Shown here: positions 53,251 through 64,000 of the stretch, piece after piece
How the letters are laid out: each line of letters starts with the position of its first letter
How positions within the stretch are numbered: position 1 is the stretch's first letter
Assembly (NCBI GenBank): GCA_026929865.2
Contig: CM049410.1
Coordinates: 18,552,501-18,616,500 of the forward strand
DNA: 64,000 nucleotides
Direction of reading: 5' to 3'
From: Hyperoplus lanceolatus
Lineage: Eukaryota; Chordata; Actinopteri; Uranoscopiformes; Ammodytidae
Notes under the pieces: model-generated
The model's input: only the letters and a program-made list of their open reading frames with translations
Told to the model about the DNA's origin: nothing
Database searches by the model: none
Made by a program: the position numbers and the translations under genes

Positions 53251-55154
53251 AGTGATTTTCAACCTTTTTTGAGCCGCGGCACATACATTTACAAAATCCT
53301 ATAGGGCACACCACCAACCAAAATGACACAAAATGTCACTCTATCACAGTACATATAGTTAATAATATAGTTTCTAAATGTATTTATACACACTTAGTGT
53401 GAAACCTGGGCCTGTTTTGATGAACACAGAATGGATATCCTGGCAGGAATGGTAGAAAGACTGGGATTTTGACCCATTTTCACCTCAACCCCTTCGACAC
53501 CTGAGCCCTGTGATTTTTCCTTCTCTATCTCTGCTGACTCCTCTATAAGGAAAATAGTTGGCCCACAATTAACTAGTAGTAGCTGGATGTCATAATCAAC
53601 TAATTTGCATAATATGCAATTCTGAAAGAGGCTAAATGAATAGAAAATGCTGAGTAGTAGGCCTTAACAAATTACCTAGGCCTCTTTACATATTTACAAA
53701 CTAACTTTAAAAACCTTGTTAGTTGCTATAACTACAAGGTTAGCTTTTTTTTATATAGATGCAGTCGCCAATTGAATGTGGACCAATAAAACTATTAACG
53801 TGTTTACAAACGTCACCTGGCAGCTCTTGCTCAGAGCAACACGGTGTTGTCTGTCTGCTGGCTGCTGCAGGTAGCAGGGGGCTGTTATCAGAAACACAAA
53901 CCGTGTGAGTGAGGGCTGTCATCGGTGCGGAGGAGGAGACAGCAGCCGTTGCTAGTACTCGGCTCTGGTGAGCGCGGTATTAAAAAAAAGGTGCAAGATG
54001 TGTCTCTGGTCTTTAACTAGCCTTAGCACTATGGCGGAAAGTCGGCAAATATAGCGGAAAAAGCATGGACATATAAAGAAATGGACACCGGATTGAAACA
54101 CGGCGCCCATTCATTCCTATGAAAGCTGCTCATTGGCGCAGAGAGGCAACAAGGAAGCATAATCCGGAAAATCCATGCGGCCCGGAAGCATGGCGTAGCA
54201 TGGACGTAGCTGCATTATGGACCTATCAAGAAAGAGGGCGGTAAGCGTAGCAGACTGGAGGCGGGTGTAGAATCATTCGCGTTCTGTAGCATCTAGCCTG
54301 GCGAAAACAAACTGAAAGCCGTTGGGCTAATAAAACGCTTGAGGTGGCGTTTTGAAATGAGAAAACTTCTATTTTAATAGCATATGGTCTAAAGATAAGT
54401 ATGAGCCTGTGATTGATATCCAGAAAAATTTTGCAGAGACACAATCTTGTTCGCCTCTTGTACTGTGTGGACAGGGAAATCTGCCTACGGGCCGCATGAA
54501 AATAAGCTCCACCCCTCACCATGCAATACCAATGGCTTGGCCACATGTCCATGCTGGCTGCTTGGAGAAGGCACAGTCCTGGGGGCCTGGGAAAAAGTCG
54601 CCAGTTGGCAACATGTTAACGAGGTGACGACACTGAGATGAGAGTTAGTCACGTGATCTCGCTGTTGATCGTTTCACTGATCAGTCGTGGACTGCTCTCT
54701 CTCTCTCTCAAACACAAAGCACTAATAATGGATGTAATAATAATAATGAAAAGAAATGTCGGCGAATTTCCCGGTCGCGTGCGTGACCCAAGTTGAAAAT
54801 AGTACTCACACTGTCTCAAAAATTGTCGCAAAATGCGAGCATTTGGTCGTAGTCTGGAGCCCTGCAGCTTTGCACCCCACTCATCACTTGCAAGCAGCTT
54901 TGAGTAATCGGACCTCTCATTTGTCAGAAAAACTTTAAGTTCCTCTCGCAGCTCATACACACAGGCCAGCACTTTGCCGCGCGACAGCCACCGGACCTAT
55001 GTGTGGAGCAATAACACTTTATGTTCCGCTCCCATTTCCTCACACAAAGACGCTCAACATTGGTTAATTAGGTGATATTAGATAATTTTCCACGGCACAC
55101 CTGACGATCCCTCACGGCACACTAGTCTACCGCGGCACACTGGTTGAAAATCAC
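53251..55154 (-). mobile_element. hAT-like element, decayed, about 1.9 kb
   Basis: The left end reads AGTGATTTTCAACCTTTTTT then GAGCCGCGGCACA. The right end reads CCGCGGCACACTGGTTGAAA ATCAC, the inverse. This is a typical hAT terminus. Possible 8-bp target copies, TCAGTCTC and TCACTTTC, differ at two positions, so they are weak. A minus-strand transposase fragment lies near the right end. Confidence 0.65.
54856..55055 (-). pseudogene. hAT transposase fragment with internal stop
   Basis: On the minus strand the frame contains VRWLSRGKVLACVYELREEL followed by KVFLTNER, the conserved stretch of hAT transposases of the kind domesticated as ZBED5/SCAND3-type proteins. A TAG stands just before VRWLSRG, where family members usually have Glu after LHT. 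Similarity is lost after DEWGAKL. The rest of the enzyme is absent, so the gene is dead. Confidence 0.7.
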
Positions 55155-55362
55155 AATCACTTTCTTTTTGGTGACCAGCGTATACACCCCAGGCCCTTTG
55201 GCACAAATCACCCCAACCCCAGCATTTTGGAAAAACTAGCACCAGCAGTTTAGGGCTAACTATTTTCAAACTTGTCTATAATTGTTCAGACACAATGATG
55301 AAAAAACCTTGATCATAGAAATTTTACTTTGAAAGTCAAAAAACAGTTTTTTGAGCTTAAAT

Positions 55363-55395
55363 GTTCTTACCTGTCATTCCATGACAGGTAAGAAC
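55363..55395. repeat. Perfect 15-bp inverted repeat, 3-bp loop
   Basis: GTTCTTACCTGTCAT, spacer TCC, ATGACAGGTAAGAAC. The arms contain a splice-donor-like CAGGTAAG on the plus strand. No family recognised. Confidence 0.9.
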
Positions 55396-55406
55396 AAAAA
55401 AAAACC

Positions 55407-55470
55407 CTATGTAGTAGGTAGCACAAAACAAACCTATGTAGTAGGTAACACATATCTATGTAGTAGGTAT
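55407..55470. repeat. Short array of a 27-bp minisatellite unit
   Basis: Two to three imperfect copies of CCTATGTAGTAGGTAACAC, the unit that also forms the array at the right edge of the window. Confidence 0.7.
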
Positions 55471-56452
55471 GTAGTAGCTACTACAATTTTGTGTACCTTA
55501 TTGTAAAGTGTTACCCCCATATTAAATATGAGTGGCGAAGACTGTGAAAATTGCATGGTCACTTCGATTTATATTCATCTCTATTCTAAAATGTTTCTAA
55601 AACAGGGACAGAGGAGGCTCATAAAAAAATCCTATTTGCCGCACTAAACAAGCCATTGGATTGAAAATGTCTACTTCATTCAGATACTAAACGGGAGCCT
55701 TTCACCTCTCTCGTCTGACAATCTTCTTTTGAAAGTTTTAATGCCTGATAAATCAATCCCTCCTGCATTTTTTGCCACAAATGGAACAGCGTAGGACGAT
55801 AAAATAAGTTGAGACATAAGCTCGGAACTTGGGCGCAGCATGAGGCAGGACTGTGGAGAAATTACCTTTATTAAGTCTACAACGACCCTATTGATTTTTC
55901 TGTTGTGTGTCTGACATAATAATGAAGATGGTGGCTGTCAACACGGCCACAATGTAGTCAACCTTTCTCTAAGTGATCAAGAGAAGAAAGGGCCAAACTC
56001 AGATCCCTCTTTTAATGTGCACATTTGAACATAGAAAAGATAGAAAAGTTCATTTGAATTACAGATTGTTCTCTTTAAACATGTGAAAATGAAGGGTAAT
56101 GTTGGGGACTTTACAACTTTTTTATTGTCACAATAAGGCCATAATTTCTGTCTTTCTACTAGAAATTAGCCAGACTGCTGCTTTAAACAAGCCAAAGGTT
56201 CAACCAGATAATCTTATTATTGAACGATATATGAACTAAAAGGAGCTCACCCTGAAATGTCGGTTATTATTCTTGTTTGGACAGGGAAACATTTTGCACT
56301 ACAATAAGTACAGTAGGTCAAAACCAGGCTACATGGCCACCACGTGTGCAGATGTCAGCATTAATTCATGAGTCCAATGTCTTCACTGGGATTGCGGGCA
56401 AAATAAAATGTATGAAAATATGATACAGGTTGTAATAAACAGGAACTATCCC

Positions 56453-56993
56453 TTAAAGAGATCCTATTATACTACTTTTCTGGTCTTAATTTCTTGTTAA
56501 AAACTGCTATAGAGCAACCTGACACGAATCACATCACAAAAAACTATGTAGATTTTCGGGACACTCTTCCTCTTACCCTAGCGAGCACAGCAGTCTCTCT
56601 CTACACACTGCTTTGAGCTTCTCCGCCCCTCCCCCCCTGCTGCAAACCCCACTCCGTTGTGATTGGTTACATTCCTTCCAGCAGCGGGAGATTTTCAGGA
56701 AGGTGGGGGCATGCAGCTGGAGCTTGCCTGAGCGGCAGCATTACCATACATGGAAACATGACAGAAACTACCCGAGCGTGACAGAAACTACCCGGAAATT
56801 TGAACAAGTTCGGCTCGACCGGCTGCCATAGTGTTTAGTGCTCTGCATAGCCACTCCAGACGGTCAGCAGGGAATACGTCGAAATGCATTTACGTAATTA
56901 TTTGATACTCTAGTATGGTTAAACATGACTATAAATCATTATAACAACGTTTATAGGTCATAAAAGTCGAAAAGTATCATAGGTCCTCTTTAA
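56453..56993 (+). mobile_element. 541-bp TTAA MITE, copy 1
   Basis: The left end TTAAAGAGATCCTATTATAC and the right end GTATCATAGGTCCTCTTTAA are imperfect inverted repeats, each with TTAA outermost. The sequence equals the reverse complement of 59239-59779 with about ten differences. An internal 18-bp tandem (GACAGAAACTACCCG twice) is present. There is no transposase. TTAA suggests piggyBac mobilisation, but this is inference. Confidence 0.8.
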
Positions 56994-58766
56994 CATGATC
57001 TAATGAATAGGGGGTCTCATAGTAACTTGGTGGCTAAAACCGAAACATATCACTCAAACATCTCTGAAACTCTACTCTGTTGCACTTTATTTCCCTCCAG
57101 CTTCTTCCCTGCCCCATGACAAATTTAGAGAATTATGGGCGGTTATTCTTTTATCAAAACCAGTTCTGCCAGAGCTCTACCACAGCAGGTGTCCTGCCAT
57201 TTCTTAGACATTTTAGGGGAAGCAGATTATGTAGGAACAAAATCTGATACCCTTATGACATAATGTGATAATACCTCTGCGGGGCCGGGACCACAACTAC
57301 AGAGGGATGGGAGCAACAGTAGCAAGTTGAAATGAAAACAATCTGAAAAGTTTTGTGGCTTATTAATTCTCCCACAGTAAGAAAAGTCATTCTCCTGTAT
57401 TGAAGTAGGTGGAACAGAACGTCAGATCTTAAAGCTGATACGTCCCACCACGTCACATAGCACTGAGCTAACTTTAGTGTGTTTCAGGCCACTACATTAG
57501 GTTGTGTGCTCATACATCAGGGGAGGTGTTTTAATGGTCTAGGAATAATGTCAATATTTCCTGACTGTAACTTCCCCATCAAACTGTCAAAGAAAGGTTA
57601 AAAGGCCAAAAGAGTTTGTCAGAAGAAGTGATGCATAGTGGGAAAAGAAGCCATCTTTCTGTCACATACGCACCCACATGTCCGATACCTGCTCAGACTA
57701 AAACACACATACACACAAAGGACATGTGAACTCATATTTGAACCAAAGGCCATTTCTATGTAAATCCACTGCTATTCTGCATCCCTCGATATTGTCATTC
57801 ACTGCTCCGGCAACACTAGCCACAGGATTCTTTTTTATTTTTTTTTTAAAAGCAGTCGAGGAGACTTTGATCCTGCTGAATACAAATGATGAGACCACTC
57901 AACAAAGAGGCCTTTCACACGTACTCCTCTGTCACGCCAAGCAGTGGCCTTGAAGGCACACGTCGGTCAGATTAGCTGTTCACATGAACCTACACCACCA
58001 AAGAGATGCTCAACCTTGTAAAGAATGAAGTCACAGCTGTCACTGTTATAGAGACGTGATGATGTGATTGATAAATGGATTGGTAATCAAAGAATCATCT
58101 AATTTATTTATCAAGCAATAATGTGAAGGAACTGCATGCTTTATTGTCTCCGGTGTGAGGATTTAATGGATTTTTCTTTAAAAAAACCACTGTAGATTGA
58201 ATGAATGTTGTGTTTGGACTGCTCATGGAATGAGACAAACAATTTGAAAACAAAACCTTGTTTTTTTTAGAAAGTTTAATATTGACAGAAACTGGCAGGT
58301 TAATAATAGAGAAAAACAAAAAAAAATCATCAGTTGCAGTTGCAGCTCTACTTGCCTTCAACTCGGATATTCCATCAGTAACAGACAGACAAGAGAGTGA
58401 ACAAGAAAAATAAAAAATAGTGAGCTGTTCTTAGAAAGAGAAAAGTTCTCATACATCATGTTCTAACTTAAAAGACAAGTCTCTCTTCATTTGTCTCAAA
58501 GTTCCTTGGAGATGAGCAAAAAAAAGACAAGCAGACATATACTGTATAGAGGGCCCGTTGAACGCAGCATGTGAAGGTTTGGGAAAGGGTGATGTGTATT
58601 CCCGCAGAAGTTGGCTCAGTGTGACTTATTGCCCCTCTAAAGCCTTTTTTCATGTTGTGAGAAGTCCTCCATGTCTTTCTACCTTGATGTGCAGAGTGGT
58701 GTGCTCTCTAGGAGATGATGGACAGTGAGTGTGTGAACTACAGGCAGTCTTCTCTCTGTTCCGTCT
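56994..58766. other. Intergenic, no gene seen
   Basis: AT-rich sequence with poly-T/A runs. No repeat ends, RNA gene or coding frame recognised. Confidence 0.6.
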
Positions 58767-60344
58767 AGGGGCACTTTACACGGTGAAAACGTGAGTTTTC
58801 CTGTTTTTGGTTTAAAAAACCCCCCGTTCAGACACAATTTATCTGACATCTTCACTCGTACGTGTTTTCAGAGGAAACGGGACGAAATCGCTGTTGTAAG
58901 CATGCAAGCCAATAGTCAGTGGTGACACTTAGCCTAGTAGATAGCTCTTCCGGTACAACTTGATGCATAAAACCTTACTGTAACCGAAAATTAATGCCAC
59001 TAACGTTCATAAAGCGGTTGGTGTAAGCTTGGGGTTACAAGTATTGTAAATGACAAGCTTTCTGTCCTCTTGTTTCACCGCATTGATCTTGTGAAAACAG
59101 AAGACATGCTGATAGTGAAGAGGCTTCGTGAGCGGCTACCTTCCTGTTAGGCTGCAAAATAAAAGTCAACTCACGTGTGTCCAGTGAAATGCTAATAATG
59201 TTTAGCCAGTAAAATGCTTTTACTGTGAAGCCGTAGCCTTAAAGAGGACCTATGATACTTTTCAACTTTAATGACCTATAAACGTTGTTATAATGATTTA
59301 TAGTCATGTTTAACCATACTAGAGTATCAAATAATTACGTAAATGCATTTCGACATATTCCCTGCTGACCGTCTGGGGTGGCTGTGCAGAGCACTAAAAA
59401 CTATGGCAGCCGGTCGAGCCGAACTTGTTCAAATTTCAGGGTAGTTTCTGTCACGCTCGGGTAGTTTCTGTCATGTTTCCATGTATGGTAATGCTGCCGC
59501 TCAGGCAAGCTCCGGCTGCATGCCCCCACCTTCCTGAAAATTTCCCGCTGCTGGAAGGAATGTAACCAATCACAACGGAGTGGGGTTTGCAGCAGGGGGG
59601 GAGGGGCGGAGAAGCTCAAAGCAGTGTGTAGAGAGAGACTGCTGTGCTCGCTAGGGTAAGAGGAAGAGTGTCCCAAAAATCTACATAGTTTTTTGTGATG
59701 TGATTCGTGTCAGGTTGCTCTATAGCAGTTTTTAACAAGAAATTAAGACCAGAAAAGTAGTATAATAGGATCTCTTTAATGCTCCTTTTGTTGAACAGTA
59801 GCCTAACTTAACCGCTGCGTGCTGATAGTGTTTTTTAATGTAGAGAGAGCTGTGTGCCTGGCATATAGAAGTGACACACGTTTATTTTGCTAGAAAAACA
59901 GGCAGAGAACAAATCTTTCCCCAGCCAAAGTGGCGGGTGGGTGGTCTCAATAACTTACTGCGGTAATCGCTTGGACTTAATTGGTGAGTGTTATATTTTA
60001 ACCCTGCACGACACTCTCCGCTGATCACAGTGATGGTGCCGTGGAGACACCGTTCATGTTGTCTTCTAACTTCATAACTCACTTGTGGGTATTTTGACAG
60101 CAAATGTTATAGACTATGCATGTGTGAGGTTGGAGCCGTGAGGTCAGCGTTACCAGGGAAAATGGTTTCGGTGTTTACAAGAAACCAAAACCGTTGTGTT
60201 TTCCAAAAAACCCTCCCTGGGAGGTGATCTCAAAAACTTGCGGTTTCATGCGTGCGTTTGCTGTTTTCATGTAAATGATATAGTGCATCCGCGGGAATTT
60301 TTCCGCGTTTGCACCGTTTCGTGTTGTCGTGTAAAGTGCCCCTC
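58767..60344. mobile_element. Inverted-repeat DNA element carrying a nested MITE
   Basis: The left end AGGGGCACTTTACACGGTG and the right end GTCGTGTAAAGTGCCCCT are inverted copies over about 16 bp, and CACCGT/ACGGTG words recur just inside. Taking out the 541-bp MITE leaves about 1.04 kb. hAT-type ends are possible, but I find no clear 8-bp target copies and no transposase. Confidence 0.55.
59239..59779 (-). mobile_element. 541-bp TTAA MITE, copy 2 (inverted)
   Basis: Same length as copy 1, opposite orientation, about 98% identical by eye, with TTAA at both ends. It interrupts the element at 58767-60344 and is therefore the younger insertion. Confidence 0.8.
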
Positions 60345-61488
60345 AGGCTTCTTGGTTTGGTTACTCCACTCTTTGACTCTCTCTGGTCTCTGCAAGAGGG
60401 AAGGCAACATTGCATTTCATTGAAACCTCCCTCCTTCCCTGGATCCAGCTGAGCAAGCAGGACATTTTTTTTTGCATTTTGGGTATCACTCTCTGTGTCT
60501 CCTGGGAGGATGAATGTCTAGAAATTCAGATTATTTTTTCGCTTAGATTTATTATTTGTGTAGACCTACTTTGAATTTTGTTGTCCTATTTTCTCTATAT
60601 TTTGCAGAAATAATGAATTTATCTGCAGCTATCTTGCAATAGCATGTTGCATGACTACACTACATCTATTTGGATGGTGCACAATAGCTGGACTAGTATG
60701 TTAACTGTGTTTGATGAACCTACAATAACTATTTCTTTTGAGACCCGGGGCTGCAGTGGAAAAGGCTGTGAGCACAACACTGACAAAAGATCCTCTTTTA
60801 AGTAGAAATATGGAATTTGCATTTGATTCCTCATATTCAGTAGACAGAGAGCTTCATTCTCATCTATAAATTATACAATATGACACTGCCGTTGGGGAAA
60901 TTGATTGCCATGAGTAACAAAAAAAATTACACTTAAACATAAACTGAATGACTTATTGAGTAATAAAAATGTACATGCTAAGTTTTCCTAAATAAAAACA
61001 CTTGTTACAGGTGCATCTACAGTGCTGTGTCATATTGGCTACATACTGTGGCAGCCTACTCCATTTTGCTATTCAATACCCTGTAGAGTGCAAGATTTTT
61101 CTGTAGACAATGAATAGAGAAAAAGTTAATCTTGTGAAAGAACACACTCACATGCATGCAGTCTGCTGTCATATCTTGATAACTTTCCCCGTTTGAAGAA
61201 CTTAAATAACTACCAAAAGCACCAGTATCCCTTCTTTCTCCACCTCCTCCCACTCACTCACTCACTCTCCTCTCCACCCCATGGCCAGGCCCAGCCCGCG
61301 CTCTCAGACAGAGAAACTCATTATAGCTAAGGATTAGATCGATCAGCGTGAGTGTGGGGGGGAGATGCCCGGTGGAGAGACGGCATGCCTGGGCCAAGCA
61401 ATTTATGCCAACAATAAGGCTCATCTCTGCATATCCTGACTGCTTCACCGAGGAAAACACTCAGTAGCAAACCACATAGGTGAAAGCA

Positions 61489-61511
61489 ACACACACACAC
61501 ACACACACACT

Positions 61512-61588
<77 letters not shown>
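61489..61588. repeat. (AC)n microsatellite with one interruption
   Basis: Two AC runs separated by TCTC. Confidence 0.96.
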
Positions 61589-61592
<4 letters not shown>

Positions 61593-61702
61593 ATGCATGC
61601 AATCATAGGTGCATATTCATTTTAACTCAGTTTATGTCAAGAAAATTTACCAAATATATGCTTATAAGAAGCATTGTATTTTGTTATTATGTAGCTAATT
61701 TC

Positions 61703-61704
<2 letters not shown>

Positions 61705-61783
<79 letters not shown>
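61705..61783. repeat. (AC)n microsatellite
   Basis: A pure AC run of about 39 units, 116 bp from the previous array. Confidence 0.96.
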
Positions 61784-61785
<2 letters not shown>

Positions 61786-63869
61786 AGTCTGTCTTGTCAC
61801 ATTTAGAAAAAAATGCTGTCCGAAGACAAAGTGCCCAAATTGATGAAACATTTTCCCCACAACAGTGTATTTTCAAGGCTGAAATTTTCACCTTTTAAAT
61901 GGGTTTTGCTTCTTCTGGAAAGGTATGAGCCATCGCCCTGGAAACCAGTGTGAGTAAACACAAGAGGGATTGGGTTTTTTGCTCCTCAGCGCCTCTTCAC
62001 AGTAGCCTCATCTCACTCCTATCTTTATTTCCCAGAGGGGTAGTATTGGCTTCACCTGCTTTACGTGAATATTCCTCAAGTTTTGGGGGTTAATAGCAGA
62101 TTAAGCATCAAAGCAGTGAGTATTGGAGAAGCCCAGCTTTCCATAAATTAACTTCACCTTTTGTCTCTATTTCTTCCATATTTGTTCCGTGTATTATTTG
62201 AGGGTGGAAATCCATGCAAATGGGTGGGTGTCTAATCCTGTCCATGGTTATGGGTGATAATAGCACCTTTTGTTGTGTACAGTATGGAATTATCTTCAGG
62301 CAGGTGGAGGACTGGCCAACTTGTGAAATGATCCTGTCACTGCTATTTTTCACTTTACTTCATTTTGTGGTTTTGGCTGTATAGCACACGATGCATGCCA
62401 ATGTTGAAACCCCAAATAGTTCCGCAAATTATGTCTCAGGGGCAAACAAATATAATTTGAAATACAAAAGAAGTACCAACAATCCTAAAAATGTCTGATG
62501 AAAAATAAGGGTTTTTATTCTGTCAGACACTTTTCTTGGAAGGACCCCCTCTGCTCCCTTATCAATTTTATAATCTGTTGTCAGGGCTTTGCTTTTTGAA
62601 AATGAATGCAAACTGTGCCAATAAGACTTAGAGCCAATAATCACACAAATGACATACCCCGAAATATGGCCAACAAACAAGACAAGCCAAGACAATGCAG
62701 ATCTTGGCTTGCCCAAATTGGAAGAGGTTGGGAACATTCATTGTACCCATAATCCCTTTCACCACATGGATTCCGTCTTTGGCCTGAGAAAGAGCAGCAT
62801 CCCCCAGGCAAAGACATGTTCTCATCTGCACAGAGGAGATAACTGCACCACACACACCCTCTGGTCCTCTACACCACCACCAACAACAACAACAACTAGC
62901 CTCTGCACTCCGTCCATCCTATACTATTTCTCTCTTACCAATAAAACAGTGTCACTGCAAACTCACTGGAAAGACAAGGAGGGAAAAGAAAGACAAGAGT
63001 TCAAATGAGTTTGGACAACAAAGTGAGAGCAAAGCTTTTTCTTTTTTTTTTTGCTCTGGAGCTGACACCCTGTGCGTATCTCTGCTGATCCAATTGCTTT
63101 GAAGTGTGCAGGCCTTTGATTTGGACAAAGATCAGGAGGATTTGATCCACATTTTAAAGCAGCTGGTACACAGGGGTTGTTTTCATGGCCTTGAAAAAAA
63201 GAATAATTTTGACTAAAAATCAATGGCTGATTCTAGATGGGGCCGTTCTTCCTAGATGGGATTGGAGCTGTAGGTCACTAATGTCAGTGTGTCTGCAAAG
63301 TGTTTACCAAGAGACCCACTGGCCAAGGCAGATTATTATATTGACTCCATCATGCTCACAGTTCGACAGCTCTCTATTAGCCACCTGTTGTCGCTGCTAG
63401 ATGGCTGTCATACTGCATGATGATGACACACCAGAAGCAATCTCAGCCAAGAGGCTCTCAACACTGCAGATAACAGGGACAGGGACACCATTGTCTCATT
63501 GGTGCTTGGGTATGAAATGAAACCGTGTAGCAGAGCAAGAACGCTGCAACCACTTAAAAGCGTGATTTTAGAGAACTGCTCCTGTTGTGAAAGAGCCTCA
63601 GTGTTCAGATGGATTACAGTTTCAGTACTCGAAGATCATACGCTCAGAATCTTTTTTTTTCACTCGCCTGCTGTCTAGACATACAGAGAGTCTGCGTTTT
63701 TATGTTGGGATTTTCAACACATCTCTCACTGAGATAGTATTAAGGTTAATTGTGTGGTACAAAGTATTTCTAGTTAACAGGATTATTAATTTACTAAATC
63801 AGCCAAAAACCTCAAGGCTGTTGCTAAAAATTGTACTATATCTATTGATTTTTGAATAATAAAAATAAT

Positions 63870-64000
63870 GATAATAAAACCTATGTGTTAGGTAGCACAA
63901 AAAAAACCCAATGTAGTAGGTAACACAAAAAAAACCTATGTAGTAGGTAACACAAAAAAAACCTAAGTGTTAGGTAGCACAAAAAAAAACAATGTAGTAG
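63870..64000. repeat. 27-bp minisatellite, cut by the window end
   Basis: About five tandem units of the form CCTATGTAGTAGGTAACAC followed by eight A. TAGTAGGTAACAC alternates with TGTTAGGTAGCAC, so two unit types are mixed. The array continues past the window. Confidence 0.9.

Larger units (their letters stand above)
55155..56452. other. Intergenic with hairpin and minisatellite
   Basis: It holds the continuation of the split repeat, the perfect hairpin at 55363-55395, short copies of the CTATGTAGTAGGTAACAC unit (55407-55470) and otherwise AT-rich sequence. No gene is seen. Confidence 0.6.
60345..63860. other. Intergenic, microsatellites only
   Basis: Two CA arrays (61489-61588 and 61705-61783), otherwise ordinary AT-rich sequence. 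The short open frames do not resemble proteins. Confidence 0.6.

Noticed and set aside
56613-56831. 72-codon frame repeated on the other strand at 59401-59676
   Set aside because: The similarity comes from the two copies of the 541-bp MITE. It is not a conserved gene.

Overview
The window is vertebrate, almost certainly teleost fish, genomic DNA. It has GT-AG introns of very different length, very dense (CA)n/(GT)n microsatellites, and several fish-type DNA transposon remnants: a Tc1-like deletion derivative, PIF/Harbinger-like elements with a CTG target duplication, TTAA-flanked MITEs and hAT fragments. No bacterial, organellar or viral gene organisation is visible, and the species cannot be named from sequence alone.

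One protein-coding gene can be supported, and it is complete: rnd2, an atypical Rho-family GTPase, on the + strand. It has five coding exons (1409-1516, 1900-1987, 22516-22625, 24508-24642, 28449-28718) that join in frame through canonical GT/AG junctions into 236 codons. Intron 2 is about 20.5 kb. The deduced protein has the Rnd hallmarks: substitutions at the three positions needed for GTP hydrolysis, CKLD in place of NKxD, and a C-terminal CVLM prenylation box. It reads as RND2 rather than RND1 or RND3. The 5' leader holds two upstream AUGs, one of which opens a uORF overlapping the true start. The 3' UTR probably ends near 29.52-29.58 kb.

Layout: 1-1.3 kb, upstream flank and probable promoter; 1.3-29.6 kb, rnd2, with introns rich in repeats; 29.6-64 kb, a 34-kb stretch with no gene I can support. 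The last region carries clear mobile-element copies: a Harbinger-like element (34669-35524), a Tc1-like long-inverted-repeat element with transposase remnants (40588-41455), a second Harbinger-like element (50763-52053), a hAT-like element with a decayed transposase fragment (about 53251-55154), and two near-identical 541-bp TTAA MITEs in opposite orientation (56453-56993 and 59239-59779). The second of these sits inside another inverted-repeat element (about 58767-60344). A 27-bp minisatellite runs off the right end.

I found no new biological system. The most useful second-look items are the overlapping uORF at the rnd2 start, the CTG and TTAA target-site evidence that delimits the elements exactly, the nested and inverted MITE pair, a 47-bp exact duplication 6.2 kb apart, and long complementary CA and GT tracts in one intron.
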